Shown in pieces: positions 1-5,616 of a stretch of 5,616 nucleotides of DNA. The notes beneath the pieces are model-generated. The model saw only the letters and a program-made list of their open reading frames with translations, ran no database searches and was not told the DNA's origin. This stretch comes from Planctomycetota bacterium. GTDB taxonomy: Bacteria; Planctomycetota; UBA1135. The position numbers and the translations under genes were made by a program. Positions within the stretch are counted from its first letter, which is position 1, and each line of letters opens with the position of its first letter. Location of the stretch: assembly GCA_002746235.1 (NCBI GenBank), contig NVWJ01000014.1:876-6491 (forward strand), in the 5' to 3' direction.

Positions 1-839
1 GCTCTGAGGTCTTGAAGTACGGCCTCAATCATTTGGTCCTGATGGTGCTTGAGAGTCAAAACGTGATCTGCCCGTTGGAGTTGAGTGACCTTCGGGTGAA
101 GGCCCGCACTGCGCAGGCGAGGCGCAACGATTTGATGATAGAGATTCACATGCGGGTCGAGGTCGGATAGGACAAGGCGGAGGCTCTGGCCGCGTTGCAT
201 GGCTGGGGCGGGGTCGAGAGCTTGGCTGACCTGGGGTTCTTGCGAGGTTGGAGAACAAGCACCCTGCGGTTTGGCTCCGATGAGCAAACCATCTCTGCTT
301 AACTTGGATTGACCACGCAAAACGTTTCTCCACGCGTCGGCTTCGAGTAAGCGACGCAATATATGTTTGCGTGCAATCCTTCGGTTAGCCAAATCCCATT
401 GTTTGGGGACGGAACGTACATCCACGAAACGCGGGTTGACCAAAACGGCATGGTTCACTCGTGGATCGTCGAGCAATAGCCTCAAGGCAACTTCTGCGCC
501 CGAACACATGCCGCACACAACTAGATGACTGCTTCCATCCTCGCGCAGAAAATCTGCTGCCATGAGCGCTTCCTTGAGGGTGAATTGCTCAGCCTCGAGG
601 TTGGCGTGGGTTGCAGGACTTTCGCCAATGCCCGAGAAATCGAAACGTAAACTGGTCACACCCAAGGCCTGAGCGGCACGGGCAAGGCGAACATACAAAC
701 GATTTGGACCGACCCTCGAAAGCATGCCTGCATTGAGCAATAGCAGGCTGATCTTTGAGCTTTGCTCGGGTGGACTTGCTTCGGTCAAAATTCCGACTAA
801 CTCTGGCTTGCCGAATCGGACAATACATTCCTGCCTCAT
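1..839 (-). CDS. Alpha/beta hydrolase with cysteine nucleophile, C-terminus cut by window edge
   Basis: I translated this frame by hand from the ATG at 839-837. It stays open for 279 codons to the left edge, so the stop lies outside. The fold is alpha/beta hydrolase. An early LLLLNAG strand (residues 32-38) is followed by RVGPNRLYVRLAR (42-54), then SLRFDFSGIGES (63-74), the pattern of hydrolases found near exosortase and carrier-protein loci. The nucleophile elbow reads CGMCSGAE (109-116), which puts Cys112 where Ser usually sits. Asp226 or Asp228 (LSDLDP) and His259 (RADHVL) fit the rest of the triad. There is no signal peptide, so it is probably cytoplasmic. The start overlaps the previous stop as ATGA and has a strong GGAGG seven bases upstream. 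A thioesterase or acyl/aminoacyl transfer role on carrier-bound intermediates is inferred; the substrate cannot be read from the sequence. Confidence 0.85.
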   Translation of the reverse strand, partial: MRQECIVRFGKPELVGILTEASPPEQSSKISLLLLNAGMLSRVGPNRLYVRLARAAQALGVTSLRFDFSGIGESPATHANLEAEQFTLKEALMAADFLREDGSSHLVVCGMCSGAEVALRLLLDDPRVNHAVLVNPRFVDVRSVPKQWDLANRRIARKHILRRLLEADAWRNVLRGQSKLSRDGLLIGAKPQGACSPTSQEPQVSQALDPAPAMQRGQSLRLVLSDLDPHVNLYHQIVAPRLRSAGLHPKVTQLQRADHVLTLKHHQDQMIEAVLQDLR

Positions 840-3262
840 GCCACTTCCTCCAAGATGGAAAAAATGGTGCTAGCGACGTCATTCGGTAAGGGATCACCAT
901 CGAAAAGCGCACCTATGGAAGACCAGGCGGATTGGAGCTGCAGATTATGCTGTTGGAGGCTTGCTTGAGTCATCCAAGACCGTGGTGGACCTGCGGAACA
1001 CTCACGGGCGTCGTTGTTTATCCAAGCCAAGTGTGGCGCAGGAGGGAATTCCTGATCGATGCTCCATTTGCGAAGCTCATCGAGGAAAGCTCCACTCAAC
1101 GAGAACCCAAGAAGCTCCTGGGATTGCTTCGAATGCTTCCCCCTCTGATTTGAAGGTGCACGCGCTAAGCGCTCTTGCTGGCGCCAAGTGGTATCGGCGT
1201 CCCTTAGTTCCTGCAGGTGTTGCGATCCATTCGAAACAGGGTTCCATAAAAGAAGCTGTTTTGCCCCTAAACGGCGTGCAGCTCCAACGGCCGCGGGAGT
1301 ACCAAGGCGCAGACCAATGACCGTGAGATTGTCGACCTTTGCGTTCGCGAGTAGATGCAGACCAGCAGCTTCTGCATCATCGACCCAGGTCTTTAGGCTC
1401 CAGTGCTGCTCATCGCCAGAAGAATCTCCGCAGCCGCTTGGGTCGAAGCGCATGGTTGGATAACCAGCATCGGCGAGTTGCTGCGCCAGATTTATCCATG
1501 CGCGGTGAGAGGAATGGGCTTCACGGCCGACCGGGCCGCAAAGAAGGACACCGTGTGGTTTTGCAAGGAGGGTCGTCGGTGAGTGAATACTGGCGAAGAG
1601 TTGGCCACCAACTTTAGGGATGAAAAGTGGCTCCACAAGCGGTTGCGAAAGGAGTGCAGAGTCCTGTTTGGTGGTGGCGTCTAGGAAAATAGCGATGGCT
1701 TCCAGTTTGCGCACAAACAACTCTTCTGGACGCATATGGATGCCGTAACGCTCTTCCAGCAGAGTGGTCACCAAGATGGCCTGCAAGGAGTTCCCACCAA
1801 GTTCAAGAAAGTGCTGATCGCGCCGCACGGTTGCCACCTCAAGCACCTCGGAACAGATGTCCAGCAGGATTAGTTCCGTGGCATGGCCCGCATCAGGTGC
1901 AGGTGCAGATGGTGATGGCGATGGCGATGGCGATGGCGGCGTAACTATAGGCGTGCATGTGGTTCGCTTCTTGTGGAGTAAGGCTTGCTCGGGATGAGAG
2001 AGAGCGTGACGAAGTAGTTGATGGAAGGCGTCGACAGTTTCTTGAGCAGCAGAACCTGGAAAGACTGTGTTGTCAAGATCGAGTTCAAAAAATGGCCGTC
2101 CACGGTTGCCAAAATCTGTGATTTGTAGAGCCAAAGTTTCGACAATATTGGAAGGTGGCAGCCATGACTGTTCGGCCTGGACGGAGCAGCCACTGCGTCG
2201 GAACTGGTGATTGTGGGCATTGAAAAGGAATGCTAGGTCATGCGAATTCGGCATGCCTTGGGATTCGGAATAATCATGGCGCATGATCTGACGCAGGTGT
2301 CGTCCGATTTCGACACTCGCCTCAAGCAGGCTCCAAGATCTTTGCCATGAAAGGCGCAAGGGAACTACGTCCATCAATAAACCGATCATCCGTTTTTCGT
2401 CGTGACGCCGGCGGTTATGGAGGGGAACCGCTATGGAAAGGCTCGATTCTCCCGTGGTCTTCGTAAGGAATGCTGCAAAGGTGGCAAGCAACAAGTTTTG
2501 TTGGCCATAGGTGGCGCTGAGCTCCTCTAACTGGCTCTGCGAAGTTGAGTTTAAATCAAAGCCAAGCCGCTGAAAACGAAGTTCGGTGGGAGCTTTTTTG
2601 CGACCATAGAACCCTGCCATGGGAACGGGTTTTGCGAGCTGTTGGTGCCAGTAATTACGTGCTGCCTCTGCGCGCGGGCCTTCTTTTACCATGCGTTCGC
2701 GGTCAACGAATTCTGCGAAAGGAACCGGAGGCTGGAGGGCTTTCGGGCAAACGCGATCTATCGCATCTGCAACATAGCCGTCAAAAACCTGTTCTGCGAC
2801 GACCTGTAAAGCTACTCCATCAGCGACTAAGTGCAGGACATTAAAGAACCACACCCACCTATTTGCGCCAAGCTGAAGCAAGGCTGCGCGGAAAGGTAGG
2901 CCGTCGAAAACGAGAGGTGTGTCCAGTTGATGGCGCATCCAATCTTCGGCAGCTTCTGCGGCATGCGGTTGGTTTTGAAAATCGATTTGCGCCACTTCGA
3001 ATGCTTGACCTTCCAAAACATGACGATGCGGCACTCCATCTTGTTCCCGGAAGCAAGAGCGCAGGGCATCGCTTGCTGTTACAACTTTTTGGAAGGAATG
3101 AATCCAGCGCTTGGCATCGAGAGGGCCATCGAGGGAAATTTTTACCGCGAGATTCCACAGGGGAAGTTCGGGACGGGCGTGATGTCCAATCCACGCACGT
3201 AGTTGGCGGCGAGTCAGATTGGATGCGCGTCTGAGCCGTTCAAACTCGGCTTCAGACTGCAT
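836..3262 (-). CDS. NRPS-like fusion: condensation domain, carrier domain, inactive-looking alpha/beta hydrolase domain
   Basis: 808 aa in three parts. Residues about 15-430 are an NRPS condensation domain. It opens with LTRRQLRAWIGHH and carries an HHxxxDG motif written as LHLVADG (143-149), so catalytic His144 and Asp148 are kept but the first His is Leu. A core block LHNRRRHDEKRMIGLLMDVV spans about 281-300. A Pro-Ser/Pro-Ala linker (442-456) follows. Residues about 462-530 are a carrier domain with LGGNSL and phosphopantetheine site Ser492. Residues about 548-790 resemble exosortase-locus hydrolase 2 (RFDPSGCGDSSG 605-616), but the elbow is IGLRLG (649-654), with Arg652 at the nucleophile position and no clear catalytic His. 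It is probably a docking or structural domain. There is no adenylation domain, so the carrier must be loaded in trans. The condensation domain precedes its carrier, the usual order when that carrier holds the acceptor aminoacyl group. An in-frame stop two codons upstream makes 3262 the first available ATG; it overlaps the preceding gene by 11 bases. Confidence 0.9.
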   Translation of the reverse strand: MQSEAEFERLRRASNLTRRQLRAWIGHHARPELPLWNLAVKISLDGPLDAKRWIHSFQKVVTASDALRSCFREQDGVPHRHVLEGQAFEVAQIDFQNQPHAAEAAEDWMRHQLDTPLVFDGLPFRAALLQLGANRWVWFFNVLHLVADGVALQVVAEQVFDGYVADAIDRVCPKALQPPVPFAEFVDRERMVKEGPRAEAARNYWHQQLAKPVPMAGFYGRKKAPTELRFQRLGFDLNSTSQSQLEELSATYGQQNLLLATFAAFLTKTTGESSLSIAVPLHNRRRHDEKRMIGLLMDVVPLRLSWQRSWSLLEASVEIGRHLRQIMRHDYSESQGMPNSHDLAFLFNAHNHQFRRSGCSVQAEQSWLPPSNIVETLALQITDFGNRGRPFFELDLDNTVFPGSAAQETVDAFHQLLRHALSHPEQALLHKKRTTCTPIVTPPSPSPSPSPSAPAPDAGHATELILLDICSEVLEVATVRRDQHFLELGGNSLQAILVTTLLEERYGIHMRPEELFVRKLEAIAIFLDATTKQDSALLSQPLVEPLFIPKVGGQLFASIHSPTTLLAKPHGVLLCGPVGREAHSSHRAWINLAQQLADAGYPTMRFDPSGCGDSSGDEQHWSLKTWVDDAEAAGLHLLANAKVDNLTVIGLRLGTPAAVGAARRLGAKQLLLWNPVSNGSQHLQELRDADTTWRQQERLARAPSNQRGKHSKQSQELLGFSLSGAFLDELRKWSIDQEFPPAPHLAWINNDARECSAGPPRSWMTQASLQQHNLQLQSAWSSIGALFDGDPLPNDVASTIFSILEEVA
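847..851 (-). promoter_or_regulatory. Strong Shine-Dalgarno for the last hydrolase gene
   Basis: The coding strand reads GGAGG followed by AAGTGGC and then the ATG at 839, a seven-base spacing. The site is embedded in the last codons of the condensation-fusion gene (LEEVA end). It is the clearest ribosome binding site in the window and fixes 839 as the start. The gene may therefore also initiate independently, not only by ATGA coupling. Confidence 0.8.
1908..1937 (-). repeat. Hexanucleotide tandem repeat encoding the Pro-Ser linker
   Basis: On the plus strand this is five copies of GATGGC, the first ending in T instead of C (GATGGT). On the coding strand it reads as alternating CCA TCG codons and gives a PSPSPSPSPS linker at about residues 443-452, followed by APAP. 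It separates the condensation domain from the carrier domain. A six-base unit keeps the reading frame when copies are gained or lost, so linker length could vary between strains by slippage. Confidence 0.85.
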
Positions 3263-4493
3263 GAGTTATTGGGTACTGCAGAAAGTGCAGCGCATGAGAA
3301 GTGGCGAGTTCCGGCGATTCGTGCAGAAAATAGTGGCTCGCATCGGGTATGACTCGATATTCGGACTGCCCCAATTCTTTTACTGCCCATGCGGCGTAGT
3401 GAGAAGAAGATATACGGTCGCGCTGGGAGGACAACACTAATACCGGCGCCTTCACCGAGGAAAGAAATGGTGCAACATCTTCTTGCCAAAAGGCATCCAG
3501 TTGTCGGAGGTAATTCAGGGTGCTGCTGCCATCTTGCCAACTCTTCCGAACTAAACGCGCTACGGATTTCGGGATGATGTCCCAGATGGCTTCGGCGGAC
3601 TGTTCTGGTTGGCGGCGTAAGGTAGTTGGTTCCCAAGCCGAGCGCTCATCGAACTGGCGCAAGGCCGTAGCGGCAGAGACCGCCATCTTCGGACGCGCGA
3701 GAATCGAGTCGACGAAGGTTTTCATATTGGTTTCCCATTCCGATTTCCATTCGCTGCGGGCCCCATTGCTCCTGAAGGCTGGCTGCAATAACACAATCTT
3801 GCGTACGCGATGCGGGTGGCGTGCAGCGAAACGCAAGCTTGCCTTGCCTGCAGTGCACCATGCCACTATGTCGATCGTGTCTGCGTCGGTGGCTTCGAGC
3901 ATCGCTAGCAAATCGGCTTCATGTTGATCGAAGCTGGGCGCTGCGTCCTCTATAGAATCTCGCGCCTTCCAGGTCAGGCAGCCGAACTCCTGAGGCCAGC
4001 AGGAAATCATGGGCAAGAACATGCCAACTTCTTGACCCAGCGCATTCCAGAATACAGTATGCGGTTTTCCTGATCCAACTCGCAAGTAGGGCAAATCGGT
4101 CCCTCCGGAGCTCGTCAATTGTAACTCTTGAAACCTTGAAGATGGTTTTTCCTGCGCATGCAGGCGCTGGGATTCTTGTGCCAAACTCTCATTCAGAAAT
4201 ACCTGTTCTGAAACATCCAGCTGCTCAGGAAGTGCAATGGAATCTAGAGGCCAGCGTCGGGCGAATACGGAATCAATGAACTGCCGGGGTTGCGTTACTG
4301 GCAACAGCTGACATGCAGCAGCTTGGGCCAATGTGGCAGTCCAAGTAGGAAGTTGGCCAGAAGACGATACTACGCCAAGTCCATGCACAGCACACCAATC
4401 TGGATGACGCATGTGCAAATCATGCACCATGCGTAGAACCGCACTTGCGAAAGTCCTTGCCGCAGATTTTTTATTCGGATGGGAAGGCTCCAT
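3252..4493 (-). CDS. Cys-nucleophile alpha/beta hydrolase, candidate SyrC/CmaE-like aminoacyl shuttle between carrier proteins
   Basis: 413 aa. An N-terminal extension of about 125 residues, rich in helix-forming sequence, precedes an alpha/beta hydrolase core starting near LTSSGGTDLPYLRVG (126-140). The elbow is VAWCTAGKASLRFA (210-223), placing Cys213 at the nucleophile position. Asp359 (SSQRDRIS) and His387 (DASHYFL) complete a Cys-Asp-His triad. From memory, SyrC and CmaE are hydrolase-fold proteins with an active-site Cys that move aminoacyl groups between stand-alone carrier proteins, and SyrC is close to this length with a mid-protein Cys. Here the gene sits between an amino acid:carrier ligase with its ACP and a condensation-carrier protein that cannot load itself, which is where such a shuttle would be needed. 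A thioesterase that removes mischarged groups is the main alternative. It starts six bases after the preceding stop with only a weak upstream purine run (GAGCAGG). Fold and Cys are seen; the transfer role is inferred. Confidence 0.85.
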   Translation of the reverse strand: MEPSHPNKKSAARTFASAVLRMVHDLHMRHPDWCAVHGLGVVSSSGQLPTWTATLAQAAACQLLPVTQPRQFIDSVFARRWPLDSIALPEQLDVSEQVFLNESLAQESQRLHAQEKPSSRFQELQLTSSGGTDLPYLRVGSGKPHTVFWNALGQEVGMFLPMISCWPQEFGCLTWKARDSIEDAAPSFDQHEADLLAMLEATDADTIDIVAWCTAGKASLRFAARHPHRVRKIVLLQPAFRSNGARSEWKSEWETNMKTFVDSILARPKMAVSAATALRQFDERSAWEPTTLRRQPEQSAEAIWDIIPKSVARLVRKSWQDGSSTLNYLRQLDAFWQEDVAPFLSSVKAPVLVLSSQRDRISSSHYAAWAVKELGQSEYRVIPDASHYFLHESPELATSHALHFLQYPITHAV

Positions 4494-4499
4494 GAAAAA

Positions 4500-5339
4500 T
4501 CAAACCTGCTCGTTTTCTGGGTGGAATCGATGAATCCAGTTGCTGCCGAATTGCTCTCTACAAGCAAAGGCCCAGCGCTCTAGGCCAAATGCAACACAAG
4601 CGCTAAAGGCAGGGCGGCCCTCAGCTTCTTTGATGTCAAAGGCCTCACCGAAAAAATTGTTGTGGAAATTCAACGATGCGACGGCCAGCTCCCCACGCCA
4701 ACGAAATTCCAATTTGTTTTGCTGCAGCTTCTGCATCGGACGTCGTGGGTCGTCGTCACGGAAGAAAGGGTCGGTCGCCACTTCGACGGTGCACTGCAAA
4801 CCAATCTCCTTGAGCAGGCTTGAGATTCGCTCACGCCACAGCGTTACGAACTTGAGAGCAGATTCAGCCTGACCGAGGAATACGATTTCACGCATGCGGA
4901 AGACCTGCTGCCGTATTCCGGCTTGATACATTTCCTCGTTGCGACAGCAGGAAGAAACCAAGGTCCAGAGTTCATCGTGATCTAACTTCCGGCCACGCTG
5001 GCGAGGGTAAAGAAGATAACAAGCAGCTGGGGTGAAGGCATGCTGAGGATGATCGAGATTCTTGTCTTTAGGAATACTACTGGTCCTTTTTGAGTCGGCG
5101 GCGATCCTTTGAAGAGTCGGTTTGTTTATGGGCGCGACTAGGTTCACATGGTGTGGAAAGGCGCCGAAGTAGCCCACACTTTGTAAGTCTTGAACAGCAA
5201 TTAGAGGCGGCGCTTCGAATTCGCAGGCGCCGGCGGCGAGAGCCAAGGAAGTAAACCAAGCATCGAGAGTGCGCAAGTCGGCGCAAGCGCTTCCGCTAGC
5301 GGAAGGAAGCCCTGCGGAAGTTAAGTGCATGGGGTTCAT
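4500..5339 (-). CDS. Amino acid:[carrier protein] ligase, a truncated class II (atypical seryl-tRNA-synthetase-like) enzyme
   Basis: 279 aa, the size of a class II catalytic core without a tRNA-binding domain. Landmarks in order are FTPAACYLLYP (102-112), SCCRNEEMY (130-138), motif 2 VFRMREIVFLG (146-156), ATDPFF (188-193), ASLNFHNNFFGEAFDI (221-236) and motif 3 SACVAFGLERW (246-256) with Arg255. Cys107, Glu151 and Cys248 match the Cys-Glu-Cys zinc ligands of the Bradyrhizobium enzyme in which this family was described; spacings of 44 and 97 residues agree well with what I recall. Known members adenylate glycine or alanine and pass it to the phosphopantetheine arm of a carrier protein, not to tRNA. 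The ACP gene directly upstream, overlapping as ATGA, is the obvious partner. Which amino acid is used cannot be decided here. An alternative ATG lies at codon 4. There is no Shine-Dalgarno; upstream bases are pyrimidine-rich, so translation probably depends on coupling to the ACP. Confidence 0.92.
   Translation of the reverse strand: MNPMHLTSAGLPSASGSACADLRTLDAWFTSLALAAGACEFEAPPLIAVQDLQSVGYFGAFPHHVNLVAPINKPTLQRIAADSKRTSSIPKDKNLDHPQHAFTPAACYLLYPRQRGRKLDHDELWTLVSSCCRNEEMYQAGIRQQVFRMREIVFLGQAESALKFVTLWRERISSLLKEIGLQCTVEVATDPFFRDDDPRRPMQKLQQNKLEFRWRGELAVASLNFHNNFFGEAFDIKEAEGRPAFSACVAFGLERWAFACREQFGSNWIHRFHPENEQV
5290..5305. repeat. 16-base perfect palindrome near the 5' end of the ligase gene
   Basis: The sequence CTTCCGCTAGCGGAAG equals its own reverse complement. 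In the mRNA it can form a six-base-pair stem (CTTCCG/CGGAAG) closing a CTAG loop, inside codons 12-17 of the synthetase-like gene and about 35 bases after its ATG. It could influence ribosome entry or mRNA stability, or be chance arising from the codons for PSASGS. No function is claimed. Confidence 0.5.
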
Positions 5340-5593
5340 GAGGAGGGGCAGGCGAACCAGGACTGCCAGATGTTGGCTAAAGTGCGGAACTGTTCTAAAT
5401 CGATAGTTTCGCCGTCGATGTTCCGTCCGCTTAATTCTTCGATGTACAGGACAAACTCCACGAATTGCAAGGAGTCGACGACGCGATGCAGGATGAGATC
5501 TTGGTCATCGGGAATCGGTCCGAGGTCATCGAATTTGTTGTGGGTGCGGAGCCACTCGCGTAGACAGCCTTTGACCTTGGAGCCATTCATCAT
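5336..5593 (-). CDS. Stand-alone acyl carrier protein, probable partner of the adjacent amino acid:carrier ligase
   Basis: 85 aa with the length and helical layout of an acyl carrier protein. An N-terminal helix (KVKGCLREWLRTH) leads through an acidic, proline-containing loop (DDLGPIPDDQDL) to the modification motif VVDSLQFVEFVLYIEEL, where Ser41 should carry 4'-phosphopantetheine. A third-helix region (TIDLEQFRTLANIW) follows. It is most likely the acceptor of the aminoacyl group made by the synthetase-like gene that overlaps its stop codon. Two tandem ATGs (5593 and 5590) are possible starts. The frame is also open to the right window edge, so a longer N-terminus cannot be excluded, although the protein as called already begins at helix 1. 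A GGG-containing purine run lies about 15 bases upstream, too far for a convincing ribosome binding site. Confidence 0.88.
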   Translation of the reverse strand: MMNGSKVKGCLREWLRTHNKFDDLGPIPDDQDLILHRVVDSLQFVEFVLYIEELSGRNIDGETIDLEQFRTLANIWQSWFACPSS

Positions 5594-5616
5594 GCGACAG
5601 AGTAGAGCCCTTGGCT

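Noticed and set aside
25..333. Minus-strand open frame of 102 codons rich in Pro, Arg and Ser
   Set aside because: It lies inside the Cys112 hydrolase gene in another frame, has low-complexity composition and shows no family motif. The hydrolase frame is open across the whole stretch.
1..839. Possible frameshifted or broken hydrolase gene at the left edge
   Set aside because: Hand translation shows one uninterrupted frame from the ATG to the edge with all expected motifs; it is only truncated by the window.
589..912. Minus-strand open frame of 107 codons spanning the junction of the last two genes
   Set aside because: A shadow of the two genes there, whose own frames contain recognisable motifs.
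1908..1940. CRISPR-like or mobile-element repeat
   Set aside because: The units are six bases long and contiguous without spacers, and they encode a simple Pro-Ser linker in frame.
932..3234. Several plus-strand open frames of 73 to 123 codons
   Set aside because: All lie opposite the condensation-carrier-hydrolase gene, show no family motifs and vanish as an explanation once the 808-codon frame is accepted.
1..3262. Membership of a classical exosortase A locus
   Set aside because: Two hydrolase regions resemble exosortase-associated families, but no exosortase, PEP-CTERM protein or polysaccharide gene is visible here.
4500..5339. Ordinary seryl-tRNA synthetase
   Set aside because: Too short, with no tRNA-binding N-terminal arm, and directly coupled to an ACP gene.

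Overview
The window is a compact, single-strand stretch of a bacterial secondary-metabolism or lipopeptide-type locus. Every gene I can support lies on the minus strand, and together they look like one operon transcribed from right to left. Coding density is close to 100 percent and base composition is moderately GC-rich by eye. The families present (aminoacyl-tRNA-synthetase-like carrier ligase, exosortase-locus-type hydrolases, NRPS condensation domain) are most familiar to me from Proteobacteria. A Gram-negative proteobacterial host is therefore the best guess, but nothing in the window fixes the taxon.

Layout in transcription order: (1) 5593-5336, a small free-standing acyl carrier protein (85 aa, DSL motif, Ser41). 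(2) 5339-4500, a truncated class II synthetase homologue (279 aa) of the amino acid:[carrier protein] ligase type, with no tRNA-binding domain. (3) 4493-3252, a 413-aa alpha/beta-hydrolase-fold protein whose nucleophile elbow carries Cys213 instead of Ser. Its layout recalls the aminoacyl shuttles SyrC and CmaE. (4) 3262-836, an 808-aa fusion of NRPS condensation domain, Pro-Ser linker, peptidyl carrier domain (Ser492) and an alpha/beta-hydrolase-like domain with Arg652 where the nucleophile should be. (5) 839 to beyond position 1, a second free-standing alpha/beta hydrolase with a Cys112 elbow, cut by the window edge. This last gene is open in frame from its start to the left edge.

Genes are joined by 4-base ATGA overlaps (at 836-839 and 5336-5339), an 11-base overlap (3252-3262) and a 6-base gap (4494-4499). 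A further ATGA overlap with an unseen upstream gene is possible at 5590-5593. No promoter, terminator, RNA gene, CRISPR array or mobile element was found, and no stretch over 300 bases lacks a gene.

Working model (inference): the synthetase-like enzyme activates an amino acid and loads it as a thioester on the small ACP. The Cys213 protein moves the aminoacyl group to the carrier domain of the fusion protein. The condensation domain then joins it to an acyl or peptidyl donor supplied by genes outside the window. The Cys112 hydrolase may release, transfer or proofread thioesters. This would be an NRPS-like module in which a tRNA-synthetase relative replaces the adenylation domain. The parts are each known families; this combination is the most interesting thing in the window.
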